Of a DNA stretch of 64,000 nucleotides, positions 17,604 to 27,204 are shown piece after piece. Positions within the stretch are counted from its first letter, which is position 1. Each line of letters begins with the position of its first letter. A model generated the notes under the pieces. That model did no database searches. It saw only the letters and a program-made list of their open reading frames with translations, and was not told the DNA's origin. The position numbers and the translations under genes are program-made. Origin of the DNA: Thioalkalivibrio sp. ALJ21 (lineage in GTDB: Bacteria; Pseudomonadota; Gammaproteobacteria; Ectothiorhodospirales; Ectothiorhodospiraceae); assembly GCF_000378605.1 (NCBI RefSeq), contig NZ_KB905156.1, positions 663,209 to 727,208 on the forward strand, read 5' to 3'.

Positions 17604-19520
17604 ATGGCTCTGCTGACCCTGCGCGATATCCACCTGGCCTACGGTATGGCCCCCCTGCTGGACGGCCTCAATCTGAGTCTGGAGCCCGGCGAACGCGTGG
17701 CCGTCGCCGGGCGTAACGGCGAGGGCAAGTCGACCTTGCTCAAGGTGATCGCGGGTGCAATCCAGCCGGACTCGGGCGAGGTGGTCCGCCAGGACGGCCT
17801 GACGACCGCATACCTGACCCAGGAGTTGCCGCCCGGGGTCGAGGGCACGGTGTTTGATGTGGTCGCCGAGGGGCTGGGCGAGGCCGGGCAACTACTGGAG
17901 CGTTTTCATCACCTGAGCCAGGCCGCCGCCAGTGGTGACGCCGAGGCCCTGGAGAAGATGGGCCCGGTCCAGGCCCGGCTGGAGGCGATCGACGGCTGGA
18001 GCCTGCAGAACCGGGTCGAAACGACGCTTTCGCGCCTGGAGCTCGACCCCGAGGCCGGATTCGCCGCGCTCTCCGGCGGGCTCAAGCGCCGCGTCTGGCT
18101 GGCGCGCGAGCTGGTGCGCGAACCGCAGCTGTTGCTGCTGGACGAGCCGACCAACCACCTGGACGTGGCCGCGATCCGCTGGCTGGAGGAGTTCCTGCGC
18201 GGGAGCGGGCTCACGGTGGTGTTCATCAGCCATGATCGCCAGTTCATGGAGCAGGTGGCCACCCGCATCCTGGAGCTGGACCGCGGCCAGGTGTACGAAC
18301 ACCCACCCTCGATCGAGGCCTTCCGCACGCGCCAGGCCGAGCGCCTGGAGGTCGAGGCGCGTCAGCGCGCCGAGTTCGACCGCAAGCTGGCGCAGGAGGA
18401 GACCTGGATCCGCCAGGGCATCAAGGCCCGGCGTACGCGCAACGAGGGCCGGGTGCGAGCCCTGCAGGCCCTGCGCAAGAAGCGCGCCGAGCGCCGCGAG
18501 CTGGGGGGGCAGGTGCGCATGCAGCTGTCGCCCGAGCAGCGTTCCGGCCGTCTGGTGATCGAGGCGGAGCATGCGGACTTCGGCTATGACGACACGCCCG
18601 TCGTGCGCGACGTGAACCTGCTGCTCCAGCGCGGCGATGCCCTGGGTATTGTTGGCCCGAATGGCGCCGGCAAGACCACGTTGCTGCGCGGTCTGCTGGG
18701 CCAGGTGACACCACTGGCCGGCACGGTGAAGCTGGGTACCCAGCTCGAGATCGCCTATTTCGACCAGGCACGGGCGCGTCTCGACGAGACGACCACCGTG
18801 CAGGATGCGGTCGGCGAGGGCCGCGACCGCGTCACCGTGAATGGCGAGACCCGGCATGTGCTGAGCTATCTCGGGGACTTCCTGTTCCCGCCGGAGCGCG
18901 CGCGCCAGCCCGTATCGGCCCTGTCCGGTGGCGAGCGCAACCGGTTGCTGCTGGCCAAGCTGTTCCTGCGCCCGGTCAATCTGCTGGTACTCGACGAGCC
19001 CACCAACGACCTGGACGTTGAGACTCTCGAGCTGCTGGAACAGCTGCTGATCGAGTACACCGGGACGGTGATCGTGGTCAGCCACGATCGTGCCTTCCTC
19101 GACAACGTCGCCACCAGCACGCTGGTGCTGCCCGGCGATGGCACGGTCGAGGAATTCGTCGGCGGCTGGTCGGACCTGCCCGCGCGCGTCACGCAGCGCC
19201 TGCTCACGCGCGAAGCGGATACCGGGGCCCAGGAGGCACCCGCCGCACCCGAGGCCCGCTCCGAGTCGACGCCCGCAACGCCGGAACCACCGCCACCCCG
19301 TGCCCGCAAACTCTCCTACAAGGAGGCTCGCGAGCTGGAGGCCCTGCCAGGCCAGATCGAGGCGCTGGAAAACGAGCACCAGTCGCTGGCCGAGGCCCTG
19401 TCGGACCCGGAGGTGCTGCGCGATGGCGAGCGGGTGCGCGAGCTGCAGGCCCGGCTCGAACAGGTCGAACGTGATCTGGCGGTGGCCTTCGAGCGCTGGG
19501 AGGCGCTGGAATCACCCTGA
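17604..19520 (+). CDS. uup: ABC-F ATPase Uup
   Basis: A 638-residue ABC-F protein with two nucleotide-binding domains and no membrane segments. Walker A motifs are GRNGEGKST (about 37-45) and GPNGAGKTT (about 353-361); signatures LSGG and Walker [12 protein letters not shown] / [11 protein letters not shown] are intact, with the inter-domain linker (about 240-320) typical of ABC-F. A Pro/Ala-rich tether leads to a C-terminal coiled coil (about 565-635), the Uup mark. Family members act on ribosomes or branched DNA. The start is immediately preceded by a MITE-like element, leaving no evident Shine-Dalgarno sequence. Confidence 0.93.
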   Translation: MALLTLRDIHLAYGMAPLLDGLNLSLEPGERVAVAGRNGEGKSTLLKVIAGAIQPDSGEVVRQDGLTTAYLTQELPPGVEGTVFDVVAEGLGEAGQLLERFHHLSQAAASGDAEALEKMGPVQARLEAIDGWSLQNRVETTLSRLELDPEAGFAALSGGLKRRVWLARELVREPQLLLLDEPTNHLDVAAIRWLEEFLRGSGLTVVFISHDRQFMEQVATRILELDRGQVYEHPPSIEAFRTRQAERLEVEARQRAEFDRKLAQEETWIRQGIKARRTRNEGRVRALQALRKKRAERRELGGQVRMQLSPEQRSGRLVIEAEHADFGYDDTPVVRDVNLLLQRGDALGIVGPNGAGKTTLLRGLLGQVTPLAGTVKLGTQLEIAYFDQARARLDETTTVQDAVGEGRDRVTVNGETRHVLSYLGDFLFPPERARQPVSALSGGERNRLLLAKLFLRPVNLLVLDEPTNDLDVETLELLEQLLIEYTGTVIVVSHDRAFLDNVATSTLVLPGDGTVEEFVGGWSDLPARVTQRLLTREADTGAQEAPAAPEARSESTPATPEPPPPRARKLSYKEARELEALPGQIEALENEHQSLAEALSDPEVLRDGERVRELQARLEQVERDLAVAFERWEALESP

Positions 19521-19568
19521 CTCTTTCCGCGTCATCCGGTGTGATGTGACTCTCAAAACGGCCGGGGC

Positions 19569-19595
19569 TCAACTTCAGGGGAATGCGGCCGTAAC
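19569..19595 (+). promoter_or_regulatory. FliA (sigma-28)-like promoter of the chemoreceptor gene
   Basis: TCAA (19569-19572), a 15-bp spacer and GCCGTAAC (19588-19595) fit the flagellar sigma-28 consensus TAAA-N15-GCCGATAA. It lies about 90 bases upstream of the chemoreceptor start, consistent with control by the motility regulon. Confidence 0.6.
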
Positions 19596-19686
19596 AGGGG
19601 ATGAATCGTCTCTACAGGCAGCGGAAGACCCGCTTGCACGTGATGGCATGCGCCCGGCAGAAGGCGCTGAGGAAGGAGTCAACACC

Positions 19687-21702
19687 ATGCTGGACAAACT
19701 CTCCATTCGGGGACTGCTGATCGCCGGCTTTGGGCTGGTCGTCGCGATCCTGATCATCAATTCGCTGCTGGCGCTGCGTGCCCTGAATGTGGGCGGACAG
19801 GGCGTGGCCGAACTGACCCAGTCCGACTATCCGGCTGTGGCGCGCGTCAATGAGGTGGAGCAGCTGTTGCAGGAGAGTGCCGCCTTCCTTGGCTTCTACC
19901 TGATGAGCGAGGAAGAGGACCACCGCGACGCCTGGCTGAACGCGATGGACGAGCTGGACGTCGCCATGGATGCCCTGGTCAACGATCCGGTCGTGCAGGG
20001 CTCGGATGAGCTGAGTGCCTCTGCGGAACAGGTGCGCGCGAACATTGATGGCTTTGCCGCGCACCGTGACCGTCTGATTGAAGTGGCCGAGGACGTGGCC
20101 CAGAACATGCCGGCCCAGGGTGTCGCCAACTCGCGTGCCAATCCGGCAACCATGCAGATGACCCAGCTGACCAGCACCATGATCGACGAGGAGATGGCGC
20201 GGGCACGCTTCCAGCGCTCGTTCGAGCGTCTCGGCGATTTCTACAGCCTGCGCACCAACCTTTTGCAGATCACCTCGAACCTGCGCGGTTTCATCGCGTT
20301 TCGTGATGACTCCTTCGAGCAGAATCTGCGACTGTATCTCGGCCAGACCCACGACGTGCTGGCGCGGTTGCTGGAACAGTACGACGAGCTCGACTTCGAG
20401 CAGCAGATCGCGGTCGAGGACTTCGAAGGGCTCCTGAATGATCTGGATAGCGCGATCCAGGACATCGTTCGTATCCACGGCAGCGAGGAGGCCCTGCAGG
20501 ACGCATTCCTGATCCGTACCGAGGTCGGCCCGGTGATCTTCGAGGCACGTAATGAACTGCAGCAGCTGTCCGAGCGCATCACCGGCCGTGCTGAAGTGTC
20601 CGCCGCCGAGCTGACCGCGACCATGCGCAATACCCAGGTGACGCAGGGCGTGCTGGCGCTGATCGGCGTGATCCTGGGTGTGGCCGGCGCAGTCTTCATC
20701 ATCCTGGTGGTGCGCCGTGCGCTCGCCCACTCGACCGAGGCGCTGGAAGAGATCGCCGACGGTGATGGCGACCTCAGCCGCCGCCTGGACGAAAACGGCC
20801 TGTTGGAGACCGCCCAGCTGGGGCGTGCGTTCAACCGCTTCACTGACAAGATTGCGCAGGCGATCGGTAACGCCCGTAGCGGTACCGAGACCCTCAACCG
20901 CGCGACCGAGAACCTGAATCAGGAGGCCTATCAGGCCCGCGAGGTGGTCTCGCGTCAGCGCGACGAGACCGAGCGTGTCGCGACCGCGATCAACGAGCTG
21001 CAAAGCAGTGCCGAGGAGATCGCACGCAACACCGACGCTACCTCCCAGGCCGGACAGGAGGCCAGTGGGGCGGTGAACAACGGCGCCGAGGTGATGGAGA
21101 AGAACATCGAGTCCATGTCTTCCCTGCTGGGCACGGTCGAGCAGGCTGCCGGCACCGTTGCCAAGCTGGGTGAAGACTCCAAGCAGATCGGCACTATCCT
21201 TGAGGTCATCCGCGGCGTGGCGGAGCAGACCAACCTGCTGGCCCTGAATGCGGCGATCGAGGCCGCCCGTGCCGGGGAACATGGCCGCGGGTTTGCCGTG
21301 GTGGCCGACGAGGTGCGCAAGCTGGCGACCCGCACGCAGGAGTCCACCGACGAGATCGAGAGCATGATCTCGCGTCTGCAGACCGCCACTGGCTCTGCGG
21401 TGAAGGCGATGGAGCACGGCCAGGAAGAGGCCGAGACCACCATGGAGCACACCGCCGAAGTGAACGGGGCCCTGCAGCAGATCCGCCAGTCGGTGACCAC
21501 GATCGTGGAGATGACTGACCAGATCGCGGTTGCCGCGCGTCAGCAGAGCACCGTGGTCGAGGATATCAACCGCAACATCGTGCAGATCTCCGACGGGGCC
21601 GATCAGTCGGCCAATACGGCTGACCGGGTCAGCGCGGCCTCCGACGAGCTCAAGCAGGTCGAGCGCGAGATCCAGCAGGCGCTGGCCCAGTTCCGCCTGT
21701 AG
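19687..21702 (+). CDS. Methyl-accepting chemotaxis protein
   Basis: A 671-residue transmembrane chemoreceptor. TM1 (about 9-30) and TM2 (about 321-343) flank a large helical periplasmic domain rich in Asp, Glu and Gln; no known ligand motif is recognised. A HAMP domain follows (about 344-398), then the cytoplasmic signalling domain with the conserved tip [35 protein letters not shown] (read in two parts). No CheR-binding pentapeptide is present at the C-terminus (ends LAQFRL). ATG at 19687 has GAAGGAG upstream; a FliA-like promoter precedes it. Confidence 0.95.
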   Translation: MLDKLSIRGLLIAGFGLVVAILIINSLLALRALNVGGQGVAELTQSDYPAVARVNEVEQLLQESAAFLGFYLMSEEEDHRDAWLNAMDELDVAMDALVNDPVVQGSDELSASAEQVRANIDGFAAHRDRLIEVAEDVAQNMPAQGVANSRANPATMQMTQLTSTMIDEEMARARFQRSFERLGDFYSLRTNLLQITSNLRGFIAFRDDSFEQNLRLYLGQTHDVLARLLEQYDELDFEQQIAVEDFEGLLNDLDSAIQDIVRIHGSEEALQDAFLIRTEVGPVIFEARNELQQLSERITGRAEVSAAELTATMRNTQVTQGVLALIGVILGVAGAVFIILVVRRALAHSTEALEEIADGDGDLSRRLDENGLLETAQLGRAFNRFTDKIAQAIGNARSGTETLNRATENLNQEAYQAREVVSRQRDETERVATAINELQSSAEEIARNTDATSQAGQEASGAVNNGAEVMEKNIESMSSLLGTVEQAAGTVAKLGEDSKQIGTILEVIRGVAEQTNLLALNAAIEAARAGEHGRGFAVVADEVRKLATRTQESTDEIESMISRLQTATGSAVKAMEHGQEEAETTMEHTAEVNGALQQIRQSVTTIVEMTDQIAVAARQQSTVVEDINRNIVQISDGADQSANTADRVSAASDELKQVEREIQQALAQFRL

Positions 21703-21723
21703 AGTCGCTCGTGTGCCCCGGGG

Positions 21724-23679
21724 TCACGCCTCGGGGTGCGCCAGCCAGTTCTGCGCGGCCTGGCGCAGGCGCCGAATGGCCTCCCGCCGCCCGGAAAGCC
21801 CCAGTTCGCGGGCCAGCGCCTTGCCATCCTGGGACTCGATGGCGGATTGCAGGAGGTTTCCTTCCGGCCCTTGCGGCGGGTGCGCAACAAGGGTGCGTCG
21901 CAGGGCAGCCCGCGTCCATTCGAGCGGCCGTTGCCGCAGCGCAAAGGCCCGAATCTCTTCGATGTCCCTGGCATGATCCCGCTCGGGTGCCGTGGCAGCG
22001 GACGGCTGGATGGCTCCTAGGGCCCGACGTCGCCGGCCCGTCCGATCGCGCAGCAGCACTGCGCCGTCCTCTTGCCAGTCGCGCGCGAAAGACGCTGCGG
22101 CCGCATCGACGAGGGCGGCGGTATCTTGTGTCATCGCCCGGGTCAGCACGATCGATACCTCGCCGCTGGCGGGATCGGGCCGTTCCCCGATCCGCACCGG
22201 CTGCCAGCCCGCCCGCCCCCAGAACCGTACCAAGGCCGGTTGCAGCCCGAAGCTCGTGCCGAGCAGGGCGATGTCGTGATGTGCCGCACATTCCTCGACT
22301 GCGCGCAGCAGGCGGCCCCCAAGCCCTTTCCCTTGCCAGGCGGGATGTACGGCGAGCCTTTGGATTCGCCACCAGGCCTGGCTGGTCAGCGCGAACTCGC
22401 CGCGAGCCGCCAGTGTGCAGGGCAGGAAGTGTCCCTGGGGGCGCCGCTCCCCGGCCCAGACCGCTTCCGCGAGTTTGGGCGCCAGGCCCCCCTCTTTCTG
22501 GACCAGGGCAACCCCGAACAGCGCCCGGTCCTGCGCACCGACGAGCAGCATCAGGTATGCGTCAGGATCATCCATCCAGCGGGCCAGGTCCGACGGGCGG
22601 GTGCGATAGTGGGCGTCGGCGAGCAGGCCGGCCACGTCCTTGAGCCGACCCGCGTCACGGGCGAGGTCCTTGCCGCGCAGCCATTGAAATTTCACGGCCT
22701 GAGGGGCGGGGGCATGACTCCTGGCCCGCATCAGGAACAGGTCATCCAGCCAGGCCTCCAGCGGGTCGCCTCTCTCCCAGCGCACGGGCCGGTCAAGCTC
22801 GATTTGCCGGATTCGGAAGCCCATGCGCTGCAGGGCGGGAAGCGCGCGCAGGCGAAAGCCCTGTCCGCTGCCCTCGAAGCCGCCGGTGGTCGTCGACAGC
22901 ACCAGTCGCCGGGCACGTCCCGCCAGCTGCGCAAGGCGGTCGACCGGAAGCGCCGCCGCCTCGTCGATCACCAGGGTGTCGGGTGCGATGGTGAGGGCTT
23001 CGACCTGGTCGGGAGCGCAGAAGGGCGCCGACGGCCCCGGGTGGCGTTCCAGCTGACGAAAGAGTGCCCGTACGGCGGTCGTGCCGGGTGCCGTCACGAC
23101 GACCGGTGTGCCGGCGCTGCGCTGGCCGGCGATCCACTCCCCCAGCAAGGTCGACTTGCCACGACCACGATCGGCGATCAGTGCACCACACTCCCCGGGG
23201 ACGAGTTCATCCAGGGTCGCGAGCCCGCGCCGCTGATCTTCCGTCCAGGCCCAGGGGGCCTGGCCGCCCGTGGCAGGGGTTGGCCATTGCTCAACATCGT
23301 CGTCCACCCAGTGAACGGACGTGTTCTGCAAGGCATTCACCCAACGCCGCCCAAACGCCCCGTCGCCCGGTGGGTCGACCAGCAGCAGGAGCACGCCGCC
23401 CCCGCGCAGCAGTCCCCCGGCGATGGCGAGGGCGTCCGCCGGGAGGGGCCAGGAGGCCTCGAACACGATCGCGTCGGTCTCGCGCCCCAGCCAGTGACCC
23501 GCCTGTGCGGGGTTCACGCGCGCCACGCCCGCTGGCGCCTCGCGGCCGACCCAGAGCGAACTTGTCCCGCTGGGCATCCGTCCGAGCCAGGTGGCGGCAC
23601 GCTCGCGGGCCGCCTGCGACATCGGGTGGGCCAGCAGCCGCCGCCAGCCAAGGGTAGGTCCGTCCTCCGCCTGTCTCAT
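21724..23679 (-). CDS. tmcA: tRNA(Met) cytidine acetyltransferase
   Basis: A 651-residue TmcA that acetylates the wobble cytidine of elongator tRNA-Met using acetyl-CoA and ATP. An N-terminal DUF1726-like domain is followed by a helicase-like ATPase (P-loop ADRGRGKSTLLGEW, Walker B VIDEAAALP), a GNAT domain (QRLAVHPAWQGKGLGGRLL) and a C-terminal tRNA-binding tail. ATG at 23679 has AAGGA at proper spacing; the longer frame from 23751 is less likely. It converges on the chemoreceptor gene with only 21 bases between stops. Confidence 0.93.
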   Translation of the reverse strand: MRQAEDGPTLGWRRLLAHPMSQAARERAATWLGRMPSGTSSLWVGREAPAGVARVNPAQAGHWLGRETDAIVFEASWPLPADALAIAGGLLRGGGVLLLLVDPPGDGAFGRRWVNALQNTSVHWVDDDVEQWPTPATGGQAPWAWTEDQRRGLATLDELVPGECGALIADRGRGKSTLLGEWIAGQRSAGTPVVVTAPGTTAVRALFRQLERHPGPSAPFCAPDQVEALTIAPDTLVIDEAAALPVDRLAQLAGRARRLVLSTTTGGFEGSGQGFRLRALPALQRMGFRIRQIELDRPVRWERGDPLEAWLDDLFLMRARSHAPAPQAVKFQWLRGKDLARDAGRLKDVAGLLADAHYRTRPSDLARWMDDPDAYLMLLVGAQDRALFGVALVQKEGGLAPKLAEAVWAGERRPQGHFLPCTLAARGEFALTSQAWWRIQRLAVHPAWQGKGLGGRLLRAVEECAAHHDIALLGTSFGLQPALVRFWGRAGWQPVRIGERPDPASGEVSIVLTRAMTQDTAALVDAAAASFARDWQEDGAVLLRDRTGRRRRALGAIQPSAATAPERDHARDIEEIRAFALRQRPLEWTRAALRRTLVAHPPQGPEGNLLQSAIESQDGKALARELGLSGRREAIRRLRQAAQNWLAHPEA

Positions 23680-23741
23680 TGGGGTCCTTGTCGCATATCC
23701 GCATGGCGCCAGAGATGAATCGGCGCACCGCTTCTGAGGGT

Positions 23742-23779
23742 ACCAGCGCAAGTGTCTGCATTGATCCGTGTTTCCTTGG
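23742..23779 (-). repeat. Solo terminus of the GGGAAAC element family
   Basis: Reading CCAGCGCAAGTGTCTGCATT then GATCCGTGTTTCCTTGG, this is the reverse complement of a diverged left terminus (compare 4423-4455). There is no partner end nearby. It lies between the divergent tmcA and SDR genes. Confidence 0.6.
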
Positions 23780-23889
23780 GCGGCCGCGCCGGTTCCGTTT
23801 CGGCACGATCCCCGCAGGGGAGCCAGTATGGCGAGCGAAAGGGGTTCCGGTTAGCCTGCACGCTGTTCTATCCCGGCAGGAGAAATTGC

Positions 23890-24612
23890 ATGAGCAAAGG
23901 TGTCATTGGCGCCGCACTGGTGACGGGCAATTCCAGTGGTTTTGGCCTTGGACTGACGCGTGTCCTGATGCAGCGCGGAGCGAGCGTGCGCGGGATGAGT
24001 CGCAGGGGGTGCCCGGAACCGGGTGTCGCGGGTGACGAGCGCGTGGATCTTTCCGACTTCGACGCCACCGCCGCTGCGATGGAGCGTCTGCTCGAAGGGG
24101 TCGACGAGCTGGATCTGGTGATCCTGAACGCCGGGCTGCTGGGTCACATGCAGCGTATGCAGGACGCCTCGATGGACGAGCTGCGCCTGCTGATGGATGT
24201 GAACACGTTCGCAAACAAGATCATTCTGGACGCCCTGCTGCGTCACAACGTGCGCGTGGGGCAGATCGTGGCGATCTCGTCCGGGGCCTCGGTGTCGGGA
24301 CACGCGGGCTGGAGCGGCTACTCGCTGTCCAAGGCCGCACTGAACATGATGATGCAGCTTTACGCCCACGAGTTTCCCGAGGACACCGCGATCAACGCCC
24401 TGGCCCCCGGGCTGATCGATACCGCGATGCAGGACTACCTGTGCGATGAGGCCGACCGCGAGGCCTTCCCCGTGCTGCAGCGGCTGAAGGCCGCGCGCGG
24501 CACCGAGACCATGCCGACGCCGGAGAAGGCCGCCGAGGCCGTGCTGGCGGTGCTGCCGCGCCTGCGCCAGACGACGCGCGGGAGTTTTGTGGACATCCGG
24601 CAGCTGGACTGA
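23890..24612 (+). CDS. Short-chain dehydrogenase/reductase
   Basis: A 240-residue classical SDR with a Rossmann fold. The cofactor motif TGNSSGFGLG (about 12-21), NAGLLG (about 80-85), the catalytic Ser in AISSGAS and YSLSK (Tyr and Lys) are all present. ATG at 23890 follows CAGGAG; upstream in-frame codons run through a repeat terminus and are not counted. Substrate is unknown. It is probably monocistronic; an inverted repeat CAGGAGGT / ACCTCCTG beginning at 24658 lies downstream. Confidence 0.88.
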   Translation: MSKGVIGAALVTGNSSGFGLGLTRVLMQRGASVRGMSRRGCPEPGVAGDERVDLSDFDATAAAMERLLEGVDELDLVILNAGLLGHMQRMQDASMDELRLLMDVNTFANKIILDALLRHNVRVGQIVAISSGASVSGHAGWSGYSLSKAALNMMMQLYAHEFPEDTAINALAPGLIDTAMQDYLCDEADREAFPVLQRLKAARGTETMPTPEKAAEAVLAVLPRLRQTTRGSFVDIRQLD

Positions 24613-24712
24613 GGAAGACGCAACGCCGTGCGCGCGATTCAGGCAGTGTCTCCATAGCAGGAGGTATTCCAGCCGAACCTCCTGAATGTCACGTAAATTT
24701 CTCGGAAGGTGG

Positions 24713-24742
24713 TTGGCTTTTGCCGGAATGCAGGCGTATAGT
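24713..24742 (+). promoter_or_regulatory. Probable sigma-70 promoter of the cold-shock gene
   Basis: TTGGCT (24713-24718) and TATAGT (24737-24742) are separated by 18 bases. They precede the cold-shock start by about 125 bases, giving the long 5' untranslated leader typical of cspA-type genes. Confidence 0.5.
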
Positions 24743-24869
24743 CGTGATCGTGGTCTGCGGATGAACGGCAACACTAGGAAGTTTCTAGTTTCTGAACCAG
24801 TGCTCCCGTTGATCTGTTGGCAGCATCCCGCGACCACATTTGTTAGTTACATTGAAGAGGTTACAAGTT

Positions 24870-25073
24870 GTGAATACTGGTGTTGTTAAGTGGTTCAACG
24901 AGAGCAAGGGTTTCGGTTTCATCACCCCCGATGATGGCGGCAAGGACGTGTTTGTGCACTTCTCCGCGATCAGCGGCTCGGGTTTCAAGACCCTGGCCGA
25001 AGGCCAGAAGGTCTCCTTCGAAATCCAGGAAACCGCCAAGGGCCTGGCCGCCGGTGAAGTGACCGCCCTCTAA
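24870..25073 (+). CDS. Cold-shock domain protein (CspA family)
   Basis: A 67-residue single CSD protein that binds single-stranded RNA/DNA and melts RNA structure. The RNP1 motif KGFGFITP and RNP2 motif VFVHFSAI are intact. GTG at 24870 is the likely start (reads [14 protein letters not shown]) because family homology begins there and AGAGG lies about nine bases upstream; a longer frame from 24840 is possible. The leader is long and relatively AT-rich. A terminator follows at 25120. Confidence 0.95.
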   Translation: MNTGVVKWFNESKGFGFITPDDGGKDVFVHFSAISGSGFKTLAEGQKVSFEIQETAKGLAAGEVTAL

Positions 25074-25119
25074 GGCGCACTTCCCAAGGCTGACGACCCC
25101 TCGCGGGTCGTCCAGGAAA

Positions 25120-25143
25120 GGTCGCCTCCGGGCGGCCTTTTTT
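25120..25143 (+). terminator. Rho-independent terminator of the cold-shock gene
   Basis: The stem GGTCGCC-TCCG-GGCGGCC (25120-25126 with 25131-25137) is followed by six T residues. A second hairpin GACGACCC / GGGTCGTC lies just upstream at about 25092-25112. Confidence 0.85.
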
Positions 25144-25284
25144 GTGTCTGCGTTTCCGCCACTGCGGGGTGCCGAATAACGGGCAAACAGGGCCGCTCCG
25201 CCCCCTTTTGAACGCTGCGCACGGCCGGACGTATTCGATTGCAGTACACTGCCGGCCTTTGTGCATGGACCCGCGCTGCCCGCG

Positions 25285-26853
25285 ATGAATCGCCTGTTCC
25301 GCTCCACCGCCGTTGTCAGTGGCATGACCATGATCTCGCGGATCATGGGTTATCTGCGCGACATGGTGCTGGCGGTGACCTTCGGCGCTGGGGCCGCCAC
25401 CGACGCCTTCTTCGTCGCCTTCCGCATCCCCAATTTCCTGCGCCGGCTGTTCGCCGAGGGCGCGTTCAACCAGGCCTTCGTGCCGGTGTTCGCGGAGTTT
25501 CGCGAAAAACGCGGGCGCGAGGCCCTGCGCGACCTGCTGGATCACACCGCCGGCGCGCTGATGGCGGTGGTTTCGGTGGTCACGCTGATCGGGATCCTGG
25601 CCGCACCGCTGCTGATCTGGGTGTTCGCCCCGGGCCTCGCCACGCAGGAAGAGGGACGCCAGGATCTTGCGGGGCAGATGCTGCGCATCACCTTCCCGTA
25701 TCTGCTGTTCATCTCGCTGACCGCGATGGCCGCGGGGATCCTGAACAGCATCGGGCGCTTCGCGGTCCCCGCCTTTACCCCCGTGTTTCTGAACCTGGCG
25801 CTGATCGTCGCGGCACTGTGGCTCGCCCCGATGTTCGCGGAGCCGATCGTCGCGCTGGCCTGGGGCGTGTTCATCGCCGGTGCCTTGCAGCTCGCCTTCC
25901 AGATCCCGTTCCTGCTGCGCGCCGGGCTGTTGCCGCGGCCGCGTTTCCGTCGTGCACACGAGGGGGTGCGGCGCATCGTCAAGTTGATGCTGCCGGCCAT
26001 CCTCGGGACCTCGGTTGTGCAGATCAACCTGCTGGTGGACACCCTGGTGGCCTCGTTCCTGGTGGCCGGGTCGATCTCCTGGCTCTATTTCGGCGACCGC
26101 TTCGTGGAGCTGCCGCTGGCGCTGTTCGGCATCGCGATCGGTACCGTGATCCTTCCGCGCCTGGCGCGGCAGTACAACCAGGCCGATCCGGCCGCGTTCG
26201 GGCGCACGCTGGACTGGGCGCTGCGCCTGGCCATGCTGGTGGCCCTGCCCTCGATGGTCGGCCTGATCGTGCTCGCCGTCCCGATCCTGGCCACCTTGAT
26301 CCAGTATCAGGCCTTTACCCAGTGGGACACCTACATGGCCGCGATGGCGCTGGCCGCGTATGCGCTGGGTCTGCCGGGCTTCATCCTGATCAAGGTGCTC
26401 GCCCCGGGGTTCTTCGCCCGCCAGGACACCAAGACCCCGGTGAAGATCGCGATCATCGCGATGCTGGCCAACATCGTGCTGAACGCCGTGTTCGTGTTGC
26501 CCTGGTATCTGTCCGGCATCCCGGGCGCGCATGCCGGGCTGGCGCTGGCCACCTCGGCCTCCGCCTACATCAATGCGGGTCTGCTCTATCGCGGGTTGAT
26601 CCGCGAGGGGATCTATCAGCCGGGGCCCGCGCTGAGGCGTCTGCGCGCGGGGCTGCCGGTCGCGCTCGGGGTGATGGTCCTGGTGCTGGCCGTGCTGTCG
26701 CCGTCATTCGGGCAGTGGACCGACTGGACGGTGAGCACGCGCCTGTTCGCACTGACCGGCCTGATCACGGCCGGGGCCGGTGCGCTGATCCTGACGCTGC
26801 TGGCCGCAGGGCTTCGGCCCCGACACTTCCTGCTGCGCGAGGCCAGCGAATGA
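25285..26853 (+). CDS. murJ: Lipid II flippase MurJ
   Basis: A 522-residue MOP-superfamily membrane protein with about 14 TM helices that moves lipid II across the inner membrane for peptidoglycan synthesis. The start MNRLFRSTAVVSGMTMISRIMGYLRD and the GAGAATDAFFVAFRIPNFLRRLFAEGAFNQAFVP block (two adjoining motifs) are diagnostic. ATG at 25285 is chosen; an in-frame GTG lies eight codons upstream. It is separated from ribF by a MITE-like element that may break or modify the usual murJ-ribF linkage. Confidence 0.96.
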   Translation: MNRLFRSTAVVSGMTMISRIMGYLRDMVLAVTFGAGAATDAFFVAFRIPNFLRRLFAEGAFNQAFVPVFAEFREKRGREALRDLLDHTAGALMAVVSVVTLIGILAAPLLIWVFAPGLATQEEGRQDLAGQMLRITFPYLLFISLTAMAAGILNSIGRFAVPAFTPVFLNLALIVAALWLAPMFAEPIVALAWGVFIAGALQLAFQIPFLLRAGLLPRPRFRRAHEGVRRIVKLMLPAILGTSVVQINLLVDTLVASFLVAGSISWLYFGDRFVELPLALFGIAIGTVILPRLARQYNQADPAAFGRTLDWALRLAMLVALPSMVGLIVLAVPILATLIQYQAFTQWDTYMAAMALAAYALGLPGFILIKVLAPGFFARQDTKTPVKIAIIAMLANIVLNAVFVLPWYLSGIPGAHAGLALATSASAYINAGLLYRGLIREGIYQPGPALRRLRAGLPVALGVMVLVLAVLSPSFGQWTDWTVSTRLFALTGLITAGAGALILTLLAAGLRPRHFLLREASE

Positions 26854-26866
26854 TGTCGGGGCGCTT

Positions 26867-27166
26867 AGGGAAACAATGGTTAAGGTACACGCTCGCGTTG
26901 GTACCCCAGGTTTCCCGAGACAAGGCGCGGTGCGCAGCCGGTAGTGGTTCTACCGGCCCGTTATTGACGGATTCGGGCCGCAACGCAAGATCGGGGAACC
27001 TGGGGTGCCAACCCCGAAGGGGCTCGGCCTCCCGTTGTTATCAAAAACGGGCGTGCGGACGGCGTTGCGGTTCCCTTGTGCAGAATGACTGCACGGCAGT
27101 CGCCGCGCCTTGTTCGCACGCAAAAGCGACTCGAGCGCGAGTGTGTACCTTAATCATTGTTTCCCT
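26867..27166. mobile_element. MITE-like inverted-repeat element, copy 2 (300 bp)
   Basis: Terminal inverted repeats of about 31 bp (left AGGGAAACAATGGTTAAGGT..., right ...CCTTAATCATTGTTTCCCT) with two mismatches. The interior is clearly homologous to copy 1: TTGGTACCCCAGGTTTCCCG, GGTAGTGGTTCTACC, TCGGGGAACCTGGGGTGCCA and GTGCAGAATGACTGCAC are shared, while two internal segments differ. A TA flanks the left end only. It encodes nothing recognisable and fills most of the 351-base gap between murJ and ribF. Confidence 0.83.
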
Positions 27167-27204
27167 GACGGGTTATACTTGCCGTTTTGCTCGGGATCGG
27201 GGCG

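Noticed and set aside
19612-21450. A 612-codon antisense frame across the chemoreceptor gene
   Set aside because: Shadow of the MCP frame; no motif or ribosome site.
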